Assembly (NCBI GenBank): GCA_007644065.1
Contig: VJWN01000012.1
Coordinates: 104,654-168,653, forward strand
DNA from: Margaritispora aquatica
Lineage: Eukaryota; Ascomycota; Leotiomycetes; Helotiales; Discinellaceae
DNA: 64,000 nucleotides
Reading direction: 5' to 3'
Part shown: in pieces, positions 1-10,114 of the stretch
How the letters are laid out: each line of letters starts with the position of its first letter
Position numbering within the stretch: position 1 is the stretch's first letter
The notes under the pieces: model-generated
The model's input: the letters and a program-made list of their open reading frames with translations, nothing else
The model's database searches: none
Told to the model about the DNA's origin: nothing
Position numbers and translations under genes: made by a program

Positions 1-410
1 GCTTCATTCATATATAGATTCTCACTTGCATATCTCACAGATACACACATTCAAAAGGAAAGGTCAACCTATTTTTGAGAAACTTTCTATATCGCGTGCC
101 CTCGTTCTCATTCTCATGCATTGACTCATGCATTGAGACCTCACCTCGCCTTTCGAACTCCAACTTCTCTAGGCATTCTCCTGCTAGTATCAAATCTTCG
201 CCTTAATCAATCCACAGAATAACTCGATCATCTCATCCCACTATACTATACCATACCGAACCATCAGGCCGGATTGCGCTTACCAAAACCCAACCAAAAC
301 CACGCCAAACCAAACCAGATCAAACGTTACCATTCCATCACGCCCGCTCTGAGCACACCACCTACCTACTCACAAAGGCATAGCATACCAACCTAACAAC
401 AAATCTCAAA
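1..410. promoter_or_regulatory. Upstream region of the first gene
   Basis: This stretch precedes the first coding sequence. It holds C- and A-rich runs, including repeated CAAACCAAA-like words around 285-325, which are common in leaders of fungal genes. No open frame of substance or RNA gene was seen. Confidence 0.4.
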
Positions 411-1190
411 ATGGCAGTCCTAGAAATCACGCTCCTCCGCATCAAATATGCCTCCCTCACTAGATCTCCCAACCACCCTCCCACAAGCACCGTCAACGAC
501 GCCCTAGCCGCCCTCCGTGACGCACGCACCGCCCTCGCCACACGCGTGTACAACACACACTCGCGCTTCTTCCACGCCGTCTACGACCGGAGCTTAGTGT
601 ACATCTTTGGCGTTTGGCCGAGCGTGGAGCGGCATTTGGCGTTTCTGGCCAGCAAGGAGAAGGATGAGATTCTGGGAGGTCAGGAGGATATGTTTGAGTT
701 TCTGTGGGGGAGGCATATTGTTCTCGGTGATGGGGAGGGGGAGGGTGATGGAGAAGACGTGGGAGAAGACGTGATGCGCCGCTTCGTCCCTATCAATGCG
801 CCGGTGCTGTGTCTAGGTCGCTTTGAAATGCTCGGTACCACTACTCCTGGTGATGATGGTGCTATTGCTGTGAGTGCCAAAGAGAAATTCACTTCCATCT
901 GGACCGAATACAGCTCTCTTATCATTGAAGCGACGGAGCCGTATCCACTATGCGCTGCATGGAGTGTTGAAGGCGGCGATGTCGACGTCACTCCCGGCTC
1001 AGCTGAAGGAACAGATGGTGGAAGAGAGCAGAAGAAGACAGACGAATGGATCGCCATCACAGGCTGGAAGGATAAGATTACTCACGGGGAGTTTAGAGCC
1101 GAAAGTAAGATTCGCTTTCCCGAGTTGTTGGGGCTGAAGGAGTTGTATCGTAGGGAGGAGGTTAGGTCGTTGATTGATATGGAGGGTTGA
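411..1190 (+). CDS. ABM-like (dimeric alpha/beta barrel) hypothetical protein
   Basis: This is a single-exon gene of 259 residues. The ATG at 411 sits in a good fungal context (CAAAATGG). The first half starts with a beta-strand-like LEITLLRIK. It is followed by a helix and the segment FGVWPSVERHLAFLAS, the pattern of fungal antibiotic-biosynthesis-monooxygenase-like proteins in which a 'WxSxExHxxF' step precedes a catalytic-looking barrel. A second half-repeat (WTEYSSLIIEATEPY, then ITGWKDKITHGEF) suggests two fused barrel units, as in other fungal ABM proteins. An acidic Gly/Glu-rich linker lies around residues 104-118. The substrate is unknown. No signal peptide is visible, so it is probably cytosolic. 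The family call rests on pattern recognition, not on a search. Confidence 0.6.
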   Translation: MAVLEITLLRIKYASLTRSPNHPPTSTVNDALAALRDARTALATRVYNTHSRFFHAVYDRSLVYIFGVWPSVERHLAFLASKEKDEILGGQEDMFEFLWGRHIVLGDGEGEGDGEDVGEDVMRRFVPINAPVLCLGRFEMLGTTTPGDDGAIAVSAKEKFTSIWTEYSSLIIEATEPYPLCAAWSVEGGDVDVTPGSAEGTDGGREQKKTDEWIAITGWKDKITHGEFRAESKIRFPELLGLKELYRREEVRSLIDMEG

Positions 1191-1564
1191 GATTGCTGAT
1201 TTTACATGCTTGGGGCGATGGATCTGGATTCTGGAAAGAGGAATTGCAAGTTCGATAAATTTTTGACTTTGACAAAGGTCGGGGTTTGCATCCGAGTTCG
1301 AATTTGAAGTCTGGCGTGGATGGAAAGGGGCTAGGTTAGGTAGCTCGCTTAACTTTGAGACATCGTCTCATCACCTCATAAGCTTGCTGCGACATTGTCG
1401 TGTGCGGTTGAGGGAAAGATAAACCTGAGATTGAATATGAAGGAATGGAATTAAATAAATAATTGGCGTGGCGTTTACGTAGTGGGTACAAAATTTAACC
1501 TGTGAGATACCAGACTCTACAAACTCCATCTCAAGAGCAAGCCATAACCAGCTACATATCTGAT
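1191..1564. other. Intergenic, convergent 3' ends
   Basis: This lies between the stop of the ABM-like gene and the stop of the HET gene on the other strand. It should hold both 3' untranslated regions. I see no further gene. Confidence 0.4.
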
Positions 1565-3940
1565 CTACATACATACCATCTTCGTCTTCTCCATCAACAA
1601 ACAAGATCGTTGCAAGATCACCACCCCAGCTCGATGATATATCTTCGTGCTTCCCAGCAGCGTCCCGCTATCCCTAAGTAGCAAACAATAGACAACACTG
1701 CACGGTCTGGCACAAGCGTCGCTCTCAGCACCCCACATATTACACACGCAATATGAGAGCATATCGGTGCTATCTCCAAGACCCAAATAGCCAAATCCAC
1801 TCAGATCCGTTTCTTTCCCATCCAAATCCACGTCCACGCAATCTAACTTCGCCCACCCCACCGGTCTCGCATCACTATCACCATCTCCCATCCAAACCCT
1901 CGACTCAGCACCGCCTTCAACGTCCCTAATTTTACAATTCCTCTTAGAAATTGCGACCTCACCACCAAGCAAGAACCGAAACCCACCCGTCTCCGCATTC
2001 CTGGGTGTTCCTCCTAGCTTCACGTCGCCATTCCAACGTATATGATTCAAACTCCAACCCCTACTCGCCCGATAACTGATCGTACCGTCCCAACACATCC
2101 ACGACCACGAGGGAACGGCATCGGACTGAAAGTCCTCGATCCTTTTCAATCCCTTTATCTCGTTTTCAGCCCGCTCCCAGAAAAGACTACTCCCCAAGAA
2201 CCTCATCAGAATTCCATACACACTCGGTGAATCATAGTACATGGCCAACCTCGACTCGATCCCTACTACAGCGCGCGGTCTATCCCTCTTATACGTCAGC
2301 GCCAGCTTCGAGTACGACTCAAACACGTCTTTGTAAATCTCGCCAGACGCGATGGTCTTGAAGTTGCCGTGCGGGAACTTGGAACTCGCGAGCAGATTGT
2401 CCGGCTGGGCATCTAGCTCTCCCATAGGCCCAACGCTAGGAGAGGGATTCGTCTCGCTCAGATGACAGGATCCGCATTCCCAGTACGTCTGCGTGGATGA
2501 GAAGTGAATTGTGCGTCTGGAGAGGGCGCGCTCTTGTAGGACCCAAGCGCGTTGGTTCAGGGGTGCGTTTTCGACGTCGACTTTGAAGTCGTGTGAAGAT
2601 CCGGTGAGGAAGAGGTCATTTGCATTGTCTTTCCCTGGGTGGGCGAGACGAACAGAGGTCTCAGAGGAGCGAATGAGGAAGCCTCGCGCGCTGTCAACAG
2701 CTGATGTCGCTGCGACGATGCAGTAAGCGGAGACGAACACCTTTTCCATGCGCGCGGACTCGCGCGTCCAGTCATCGGGGTCGTCTTGGATGATGCAGAG
2801 GGAGTCGATCCAGAGGTACTGGACTCCTAGTTGGCGTGCCACAGTTATAGCGTCTTGAAATGTCGGGGGCAGTTCATTATAATCTATGCTGGATGTTCGA
2901 GCGTTGAGAGTGCCTTTGGTGGTTGTGAAGGCTCGGGAGTGGCCCCAGCAATGCGACAGCGCTATGTACGTCCCTCGTTCGGAGGGAGTGGAGGTGTGTA
3001 GACATAGTAAGGAAGGGTCAGACACTTCACCTACTTTAATTACGCGTGTCGGGAGCTCTGCTGAGAAGGACTTCGGATGTTTGTGGCTCTCGTCACAAGT
3101 CTTTAGCCAGGAGTTGAGGAGTGAGAAGTGTGCTTGACCTCCTGCTGGAGGTAAGATTGACATAATCCCCATCTCTGTACCAGATACCACGAGTACGTTG
3201 GGAAGTCGTGCCATGGGCTCCTTTGCAGCATCAAGTAGTGGCACACATACCGAGATATCATCGTCTTGTTCTCCAAGACTTCCATTTACCACATACTTGA
3301 GACTTTCAAATACCATCGCGCATAATCGGCATACTGTAGCCGATTCTCGCGTCTGCGAGAAACTCTTTGTAAAGACTGTTTCCTGCAGGGACTGTGAGGG
3401 TAGGGACATAAACGGGCTACTCACACAAGATTGGCATAGCCCCTCACCCATATCACCTCCCGTCAAAGCCCTTTCACAAACACCCTCACTCTCATACACA
3501 CCCAACAACGGTCTCACCGCCGGACCAATATCATCAACATCCACATACCCCCAGTCCCCCTCGCCCCTCACAAACTCATACCAACCCCCTCCCATTCCCC
3601 ATGGAATCATCGTGCCTCCATCGGGCCCCCTCTCCCTCCATATCCCAGGCGCATAGATTCCGCGACTAACGTGTATATCGCCATTCACCATCATCGCCTG
3701 GTCCAAGCACATGCAAGCCTCGTAGCGTCGTCTTCCAAGATCCTCGCCTTGACGGTTCCAAACCCTCCATTCCGTCCAGTCTCCTGGCGGGGCGGGGCGT
3801 TCGAGAAAATGTGTCCCAACTTCATCGCCTGGCGTGTCGGGCGTGGTCCACATATCGCCGTTTATCATTGTGGAATGTTCGATCGCGGTCATTTTTGCGT
3901 ACCTGGATGAGTTGGGTATTGGGGGTGGCTTTTGTTCCAT
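1565..3940 (-). CDS. HET-domain protein
   Basis: This is a 791-residue single-exon gene. The HET (heterokaryon incompatibility) domain starts near residue 324 with YIALSHCWG and continues through LPPTFQDAITVARQLGVQYLWIDSLCIIQDD and the 'ARMEKVFVSAYCIVAATSA' block to about residue 480. These are the classic motifs. Upstream, around residues 169-207, come paired cysteines (CQSC and CRLC) that often precede HET domains in a zinc-knuckle-like arrangement. The C-terminus has the usual YCLLLR...YHRAGVVIL ending, so the gene looks complete. The N-terminal 160 residues are unusual: they are Gly/Trp rich and contain two similar words, MINGDMW and MVNGDIH. HET proteins can trigger cell death after fusion of unlike hyphae; whether this one does is unknown. 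An internal ATG at 3892 is an alternative start. Confidence 0.88.
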   Translation of the reverse strand: MEQKPPPIPNSSRYAKMTAIEHSTMINGDMWTTPDTPGDEVGTHFLERPAPPGDWTEWRVWNRQGEDLGRRRYEACMCLDQAMMVNGDIHVSRGIYAPGIWRERGPDGGTMIPWGMGGGWYEFVRGEGDWGYVDVDDIGPAVRPLLGVYESEGVCERALTGGDMGEGLCQSCVSSPFMSLPSQSLQETVFTKSFSQTRESATVCRLCAMVFESLKYVVNGSLGEQDDDISVCVPLLDAAKEPMARLPNVLVVSGTEMGIMSILPPAGGQAHFSLLNSWLKTCDESHKHPKSFSAELPTRVIKVGEVSDPSLLCLHTSTPSERGTYIALSHCWGHSRAFTTTKGTLNARTSSIDYNELPPTFQDAITVARQLGVQYLWIDSLCIIQDDPDDWTRESARMEKVFVSAYCIVAATSAVDSARGFLIRSSETSVRLAHPGKDNANDLFLTGSSHDFKVDVENAPLNQRAWVLQERALSRRTIHFSSTQTYWECGSCHLSETNPSPSVGPMGELDAQPDNLLASSKFPHGNFKTIASGEIYKDVFESYSKLALTYKRDRPRAVVGIESRLAMYYDSPSVYGILMRFLGSSLFWERAENEIKGLKRIEDFQSDAVPSWSWMCWDGTISYRASRGWSLNHIRWNGDVKLGGTPRNAETGGFRFLLGGEVAISKRNCKIRDVEGGAESRVWMGDGDSDARPVGWAKLDCVDVDLDGKETDLSGFGYLGLGDSTDMLSYCVCNMWGAESDACARPCSVVYCLLLRDSGTLLGSTKIYHRAGVVILQRSCLLMEKTKMVCM

Positions 3941-4370
3941 GATGGGTGGTTGGCTCTCGCCTGGTACTTGTTTGGATTGACAGAATGATATGTGGAGATG
4001 TTGAGTTATTGGAGTTTATGCACCAACCTTACTGTAATGGGCCCGCTTCTTTCACCAATCACAGTCAAGTCATACATTTGATATTCAAGTGATGAGCTGG
4101 GTCAGTCCATGTGACTACCAAAGACTCTGGTGTATCTTCGAGCCTGATGGGAATGGATGAGTGAACTTATCGAATTGTATAAGAACCATTTGAGGCCATC
4201 GCTAGAAAAACAGCAATGCTAACGTTGCTTCAACTTCTTGGATCAAAACAGTAAGACCTGATAGCCATTATACCACACTGATAGTAGTAGAATTAAAAAT
4301 ATTCGCAGTGCTTTAGAAGCCACATCTTGATCCTCCCCAGCAAGTTATTTTCTGGTCTCAGGGACAAAGT
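3941..4370. other. Intergenic
   Basis: This contains the promoter of the HET gene and the 3' end of the next gene, which lies on the same strand. It is AT-rich near 4280-4300. No coding frame was recognised. Confidence 0.35.
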
Positions 4371-5753
4371 TCAAGCTTCTACCAACATCCGCCAGTGCGC
4401 GATACGTGTACGCTCTTGCATGATCTGAGCATCATTAGGGAATGTCAGCAAAGCCTGTTCAATGGCTGCTTCTGCTTGAGGTAGCATCAGCGGCTCTCCA
4501 CCAAGTCTGCACCGAATGGCTTTTCTGTAAGCCAGCTTTGCCATCTGCTGGGCAGTTGGTTTCCATGTGCTCAGGGGGTATTTGCTTGGAACACACATTG
4601 CTGCCCACACAGCATCTGATAGCTTCAATCCAAACTCATCCAGACGTTTTTGGCTATTGCAATGGTACCGCATACACTTCAGGTAGTCCTGTGCTTTGTT
4701 GGAATTGCAGTCGAAAGCGAGTGCTGCCAATTGATTCAAGAACTGTATGCCACCTGCTTCTCTTATTCCACGGTACGAATCATCCTTCATAACTCGATCG
4801 ATCATCTTCAAGGCTTTGTGCCAGTATTCACTTGCTCCGCCAGTCCCATCGGCATGGTATAAGCAGCCTCTTTGGATAAACATATTCCCTTCTGCTTTCA
4901 AGGCCTCTACTTCGCGTATAACACCCTCGGGTCCGATAGGAAATGGGCGATTGATATCTTTCTCCGCAGCTAACTTCAAGTCTCGAGCTATTCCGCCTTT
5001 GAACTCAAAGTGTGGGAAGTCACGAAGCTGAGCTCGATAAGGGGCAAGGAGTTTCTTTTGGATCTCCTTTGAAAGAAAAGGCTTCTGATCGGGAGCTAAT
5101 TTGCCAACACATGGCTCCCGAAGAGTGATGATGTGAGACATCAGATTTCGGTGTTGAGTAATGTTCGGTTGGCCAAGCATGAGGCTCTCACAAGCTGATT
5201 CGAGATCGCGATGGAGGAAGACACGAATGGCAACCTCCTCAACCAAAGGATCTGGCACGGTAATTTCATGTGATACCACGTGTGATTTGAAGTTCTCGTA
5301 GTGTTTCATAGCGAGTGGAAACATTGGTGTATAATACATCAATTCGGCGAACTCTTCGTGGCGTGCCTTGATTGTGAGGCGGACAAACAGGTTCGTGGTT
5401 CGTAACACATATTCCGCTTCCAAGTTGACGAATCGAGAGACACGGAGAATATTGGTCTCGAGGTTGATCACTAGAGGTTGTGGCCTGAATGCTTTGGCAT
5501 CGTCTCCTCCCTCTCCCTCTCCTTCTCCTCCATCTTCTACTTCTTCAATGCTGTCTGGTTCCCCGATATCTTGGTCTTCATCTTCATCCGCTGTCTCCCA
5601 CCCATCATCGACAGCTCTCTTCAAACGGCGAGTAAAGTCTGGTACGGTGAGTAGAAGACCATAGATTTTGTTACGGATTTCTGGAGGAAGATCAAGAAAG
5701 CGAAATGGCCCGGGAACCGTAGCCAACCTGATGGGCATTGCCATGGAACTCAT
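4371..5753 (-). CDS. F-box-like (2EXR-type) hypothetical protein
   Basis: This is a single-exon gene of about 460 residues from the ATG at 5753; an ATG at 5798 would add 15. Near the N-terminus is FRFLDLPPEIRNKIYGLLL, the hallmark of the large fungal 'LPxEIRxxIY' F-box-like family. A Glu/Gly-rich acidic stretch follows at roughly residues 75-90. The C-terminal half is helical with weak TPR character: it has regularly spaced aromatic and Ala pairs, and a closing AEAAIEQALLTFPNDAQIMQERTRIAHWRML. Such proteins are presumed adaptors of SCF ubiquitin ligases, but no substrate can be named. It is transcribed divergently from an F-box gene at 6427, sharing a 673-bp promoter region. Confidence 0.65.
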   Translation of the reverse strand: MSSMAMPIRLATVPGPFRFLDLPPEIRNKIYGLLLTVPDFTRRLKRAVDDGWETADEDEDQDIGEPDSIEEVEDGGEGEGEGGDDAKAFRPQPLVINLETNILRVSRFVNLEAEYVLRTTNLFVRLTIKARHEEFAELMYYTPMFPLAMKHYENFKSHVVSHEITVPDPLVEEVAIRVFLHRDLESACESLMLGQPNITQHRNLMSHIITLREPCVGKLAPDQKPFLSKEIQKKLLAPYRAQLRDFPHFEFKGGIARDLKLAAEKDINRPFPIGPEGVIREVEALKAEGNMFIQRGCLYHADGTGGASEYWHKALKMIDRVMKDDSYRGIREAGGIQFLNQLAALAFDCNSNKAQDYLKCMRYHCNSQKRLDEFGLKLSDAVWAAMCVPSKYPLSTWKPTAQQMAKLAYRKAIRCRLGGEPLMLPQAEAAIEQALLTFPNDAQIMQERTRIAHWRMLVEA

Positions 5754-6426
5754 TGCAAACCCCTTTCGTGCTGATAGTGATCTATACTGATACCTCATGG
5801 AGAGGAAAAGAATATGATGGATACGAAACAAAATTTTGACTTTTGAGGTTGAAGTTGATCATGTCCGTGCCAAATGCGTGCTGGGATACTTGATGGAACC
5901 TTCTTTGTTTCTGTTGAATATTTTTTTGCTCGTGATAGTCTTGATATCTGGTTGTATTTTGCAGCATAATCGTGGATTGAAGAAGAGAGAAATGATATTG
6001 AGAATGATATTGATATTTGATATCTGGAAGACTTGAAAAACTCGGAGTCTTGCCCATTTGAGTCATGTGATACTAAGGTAGCCTTTAGAGCAATAGCACG
6101 TGATACCACCTGACTGTCTTGCGGAATATCATAAATCCATCCGGCCAAGGGTTTTTCCGTCACTGTCGCCTGGTCATCTCCGCTGCCTCCTTCATAAACA
6201 TCATCTCACACAATCACTTCAACACCAAACAGACTGATCACTCATATAATTCAAATCTGATCTGATACGTATTACAAACAATGATCTGAGAACTGTCTCA
6301 AGTTTCAATATATCAACTAAAGAATACTCAGTTGCCAAGTCACCTTCAGCCTGCTCTACATTCATATCTGTATGACAGATACAGAGATACTCATATGAGT
6401 CTATGACTATATCAGATCTATGCACC
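5754..6426. promoter_or_regulatory. Shared divergent promoter of two F-box-type genes
   Basis: This region separates two start codons pointing outward. It holds a CACGTGATA box at about 6088-6096, TC-rich runs, and AT-rich stretches near 5910-6020. Small open frames here look accidental. Confidence 0.4.
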
Positions 6427-7728
6427 ATGGATCCTACGGCTTATTCCTCTGCTTCTCATACGAGCCTATTTGAAAGTCTGCCCAATGAGGTTATCGGACA
6501 TATAGCTGCTTTCACGCATTGCCAGGACGCCATTTCTCTCATGCGGACAAATTGGCGATTTCACAATGCCATTAAGAATCGTATCGTGTTCAAGGAAATG
6601 ATCCAGAATCAAACGTTATCATCTATGAAGTGCCTCCCATCGTCTTTGGAAGCAGACAAGTCTGTTATCGAGCGCTGGGCCCGCCTGGCTCTCGCCGATC
6701 AGAAAGCATGGCAACTTATCAGTTGGGATTCGACCAAAGGTGACGAAGATGGGAGTGATGAAGGGCAAAGTCCCCAAGGTGTTGAAATTGCAATATTCTC
6801 GTGGATTGGGCGGAAACTTCCAACATCAAGCCACTATGATCAACCAACCAAGTTACTTTCGTACATCCCTCAACTGATTGCCTCCCACCACCCACTCATC
6901 ACTTCAACACAACCTCTCGACTTCCTCTCTCACTGCGTCCATGTCCTCAATAACGACTCCATCACCACCGTGGAGTTCCTACACGCTTTCGACTTCTGTC
7001 TCACCGCCCTCATCCTCCAACACTACATGCCCACCGCCATCAACTCTTCCACAGCCCATGCCTTCGACAGCGACATCTACGATCTCATCCAGGTGCTCGA
7101 CGAATTCGACACTCTTTCCAGCAGCTACGAGAGCACCGCCTCATGCGCAATGTTCATGTGCGCCCTCGTTCAATTTTTCCGCACACACTACTCCCTTCAC
7201 GCGCCCTTACTGCGGATCAACCCACCCATCGCATCCACCATCCCATTTACGACATTCATGAACCTCCCCACGCTCTTCTCTCCCACCGCGATGCTAGACT
7301 TCGAAAAAAGCTACCTCTCCACCATGACCTCGCCTACCTTCCTCCTCGACGGTAAGTGGGCGTCCTACTACTCGCTCTCGGCAGACTTCGCCAACAACCC
7401 ACCCATGACCTTCCAGCCACCAGTGACAGACGTGCAATTCAGCCTGTCGCACATCCAAGAGGATGAAGACGACGAAACGACCTTCTTGACCGCCACAGGC
7501 GACGACTCGTTCGGCATCTTCCAGGCCGAAGGCATCGTCACGACTGGCGGCAGAGTGAGGATGTTGGAGACGAATTACCGTGGCCAGGAGTGGCTGTGGG
7601 ACTTGAGTGTTTGTCCCTTTGGCTTGTTTGGGACGTGGGGCACGCCGACAGAGGTGAATGGGTTCTTGTGGATGTTTAAAGAAGAGTGGGCGTTTGAGCG
7701 TTCTTTGCCGAGGCGCGTTGGATCGTAA
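6427..7728 (+). CDS. F-box protein, copy A of a local pair
   Basis: This is a single-exon gene of 433 residues. The ATG at 6427 is preferred over an upstream in-frame ATG at 6403 because it has the context CACCATGG. The F-box occupies about residues 12-60 (FESLPNEVIGHIAAFTHCQDAISLMRTNWRFHNAI). The rest is a conserved fungal module ending in a beta-rich block: GKWASYYSLSAD, then FQPPVTDVQFS, then GLFGTWG and GFLWMFKEEW. The same block, in the same order, ends the gene at 8645-10114, so the two are paralogs arranged tail to tail. A role as SCF ubiquitin-ligase substrate adaptor is likely; the bound substrate is unknown. Confidence 0.78.
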   Translation: MDPTAYSSASHTSLFESLPNEVIGHIAAFTHCQDAISLMRTNWRFHNAIKNRIVFKEMIQNQTLSSMKCLPSSLEADKSVIERWARLALADQKAWQLISWDSTKGDEDGSDEGQSPQGVEIAIFSWIGRKLPTSSHYDQPTKLLSYIPQLIASHHPLITSTQPLDFLSHCVHVLNNDSITTVEFLHAFDFCLTALILQHYMPTAINSSTAHAFDSDIYDLIQVLDEFDTLSSSYESTASCAMFMCALVQFFRTHYSLHAPLLRINPPIASTIPFTTFMNLPTLFSPTAMLDFEKSYLSTMTSPTFLLDGKWASYYSLSADFANNPPMTFQPPVTDVQFSLSHIQEDEDDETTFLTATGDDSFGIFQAEGIVTTGGRVRMLETNYRGQEWLWDLSVCPFGLFGTWGTPTEVNGFLWMFKEEWAFERSLPRRVGS

Positions 7729-8644
7729 TTCAGACTCGGTCGAGTCATCATTAGGAATGGTGTTATGTGTCGGATGAACTGGATGAATTGGATGGGATGG
7801 GATGGGATAGGATGGGATGGGAGGGGGGTAAGCTGGCGTTTATTTGGGTTCCTGGCGTATGTAGCATGCTGTGTGTATCTCGTGTATTTGCAGCATATAA
7901 GCACGAGTTAATTTGTCCCGAATCAGTCACTGACGAGGTAATCATTCAATTTCAACATTTCCATACCCAGTTCATGCCGAGTCCGGTGCATTAAAAGGCG
8001 CCCTCGAATTTTCGGGGGGTTTTCCCTCTCACCTTCTCCTGTGTGCAAAATGGAATAATGATCTAATCCAATCTAATGCGATATGTTTCACCTTGCTGTA
8101 TAACTACATATCTGCCTACCCTACCCTACCTACAGACAAGTTAAGGCTGCATATAAACGCCAAGATAAAGGTAATACACACGGTACAGCACCCGACCCCA
8201 TCAATTCCACATCATTCACGGAGATGTACTCATATACTTCTGCAGCAACATTACTTGTCGTTGCAGGTGTAGAAAAGTAGATCTAAGACGTAGTAAAGTA
8301 TAGCATATTCATATGTGACCATCGATAAGGTAGGTAAGGAAATCCATTGGATAGATGTACTGTGGTAAGTACACTTGCAATATACGAATGTTGATTTGAT
8401 ATTAATGATGCATGGCTATAATTCCGAACTGAAAAATGCTACGGACCACTTATTCTGAACCGCTAAGATATAACCTAAAGATGCAATCTCGTTCCTGCCC
8501 TGAACCACCCCCACTCCCACATCCCATTCACCTATCGCCTCTTCCCTCTCCTTCCACTATCTAGAACCTCCTAGCTCATTAAAACACCTTCCCCCTCCCT
8601 CCATTCCCTTTCCATATCCCTCATCACCATCACCACAACCATCA
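7729..8644. other. Intergenic between convergent F-box paralogs
   Basis: This holds the two 3' untranslated regions. A GGATG-type short tandem repeat runs from about 7791 to 7828 on the plus strand. A pyrimidine-rich stretch at 8500-8640 leads into the 3' end of the minus-strand gene. Confidence 0.4.
7791..7828. repeat. Short tandem repeat of GGATG units
   Basis: Several imperfect copies of the 5-base unit GGATG occur back to back, followed by a G run. It lies in the 3' intergenic region. Confidence 0.7.
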
Positions 8645-10114
8645 TCACCGACTCCTACTCCCCCACGCCGTCTTAAACAACCACATATACCCCCTCGCCG
8701 CGATCCCATCCGGGAAATTACCCCATGTACCAAACAGGCCCAACGGCGTCATCTCGAGATCCCAATGATACACCTTGCCGATATAATTCCTCTCCTGCAT
8801 CTGCATCTTGCCATCCCACGTCATGGTGCCGCGCGCAGAGAGGTGGCCGCCGAACTCGGCGCCCGTGGCGAAGAGAGAGTAGTCTGTTCCGGTGGCCACG
8901 AGTTGGTGCAGTGGAGGCGGTGGCGGTGGTTGTTCTGGTCGCGTAAGGGGTAGTGATGGTGGTAATAAGGGGAGGTTGGAAAGAACTGACGAGCCGGATG
9001 GAGGTGGTGGGGTGGAGAATTGGATATCCAGTGTTGGGGGCTGGAAATAAGGCGGATGATGAACCGATTCCAAGTCAAGCGAGAGCGAATAGTATGCTGT
9101 CCAAGTGCCTTCAATCAAAAAGTCGGGCCGGCACATTTTCTTGATATGACAAGTGCGCAGTGTCCGACCAAACACACTGCCCATTCCAAGACCCTCATCT
9201 TCATCCGAAGCCACAGCGTTGAAGTTCTCATCAAACGGTAACGGCAGATTCATGAATTCCGCAAAAGGAATGTCCCTCGCCGTTGGCGGCCATATAATAG
9301 GTGGTGCTTTCCCCCTCGCTTGTCTCGACATGAAGCGCTGCACGAGCGAGAGGATGAATACCGACATGAAAGGACCATGGGGGCCGTTGTGCATCCTCGG
9401 TTCCTCGCCGGTGTGGTGCAAGATGAGCCGTTTCTTCATGCCTTTCAGCTTGTAGAGGTTGGATGCGGGAGTGCCTGTTGGGCTTGCGTGTAGTAGGGAA
9501 ACGCCGTGCTGGAGCGCGAGCAGTGTCAGGCTAAAGTCTAATGCGTACACTTGGTCTTTGGTGGGTTGTGGTAAATCTGTCAACGAAGGGACCCCTTGCT
9601 CAGGGAATTCGTTTGACAGTGTCGGTGAAGAACTTCCGGGGAGAAGCGAGATGATTGCGTTGAGGAAATCGTCGCAGGTAAGATAGACGCTATGCAAAGC
9701 CAGGAGTTGAGGTGTATAGTTTATTAGCTTTCGCCAATCTACTCGGTTGTCTATCGCACTCCCGTTTGGAGGATTAGTCTCATCCGCAGAGGAATTTCGG
9801 GTGAGCAGCTCCGTGGCCTTATGAGACGCGAGCGTGAAATGTGCCCATGTGCGAGCTGGATGAGAGGTGGTGAACATTGATGGTAGAATGATCTGTGTAA
9901 TCCATGGAAGAGAACATTCAGATCCATCATCTGGGTGGTATGAAGCTTCTTGTCTCTCGATTATGGATTGGAAGACAAGACGCTCATAAACCATGTGTTG
10001 GAGACGTCGATTAAGGCTCGATAAGCGAAGTGCCGACACACAGTCGAGATGACTCGCAATACGCTTGATGATCTCGGCAGGAAGAACTTCAAAGGATGAA
10101 TGCGTGGAGGCCAT
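8645..10114 (-). CDS. F-box protein, copy B of a local pair
   Basis: This is a single-exon gene of 489 residues starting MASTHSSFEVLPAEIIKRI. The F-box covers about residues 7-55 (VLPAEIIKRIASHLDCVSALRLSSLNRRLQHMVYERLVFQSII). The C-terminal block matches copy A: GTWTAYYSLSLD, then FQPPTLDIQFS, then GLFGTWG and GYMWLFKTAW. A Pro-rich insertion (SLPLTRPEQPPPPPPLHQ) near residues 388-405 is absent from copy A. The shared C-terminal module is probably the substrate-binding part. Its strand is opposite to copy A, so the pair arose by inverted duplication or by duplication followed by inversion. Divergence outside the motifs is high, so the duplication is old. Confidence 0.78.
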   Translation of the reverse strand: MASTHSSFEVLPAEIIKRIASHLDCVSALRLSSLNRRLQHMVYERLVFQSIIERQEASYHPDDGSECSLPWITQIILPSMFTTSHPARTWAHFTLASHKATELLTRNSSADETNPPNGSAIDNRVDWRKLINYTPQLLALHSVYLTCDDFLNAIISLLPGSSSPTLSNEFPEQGVPSLTDLPQPTKDQVYALDFSLTLLALQHGVSLLHASPTGTPASNLYKLKGMKKRLILHHTGEEPRMHNGPHGPFMSVFILSLVQRFMSRQARGKAPPIIWPPTARDIPFAEFMNLPLPFDENFNAVASDEDEGLGMGSVFGRTLRTCHIKKMCRPDFLIEGTWTAYYSLSLDLESVHHPPYFQPPTLDIQFSTPPPPSGSSVLSNLPLLPPSLPLTRPEQPPPPPPLHQLVATGTDYSLFATGAEFGGHLSARGTMTWDGKMQMQERNYIGKVYHWDLEMTPLGLFGTWGNFPDGIAARGYMWLFKTAWGSRSR

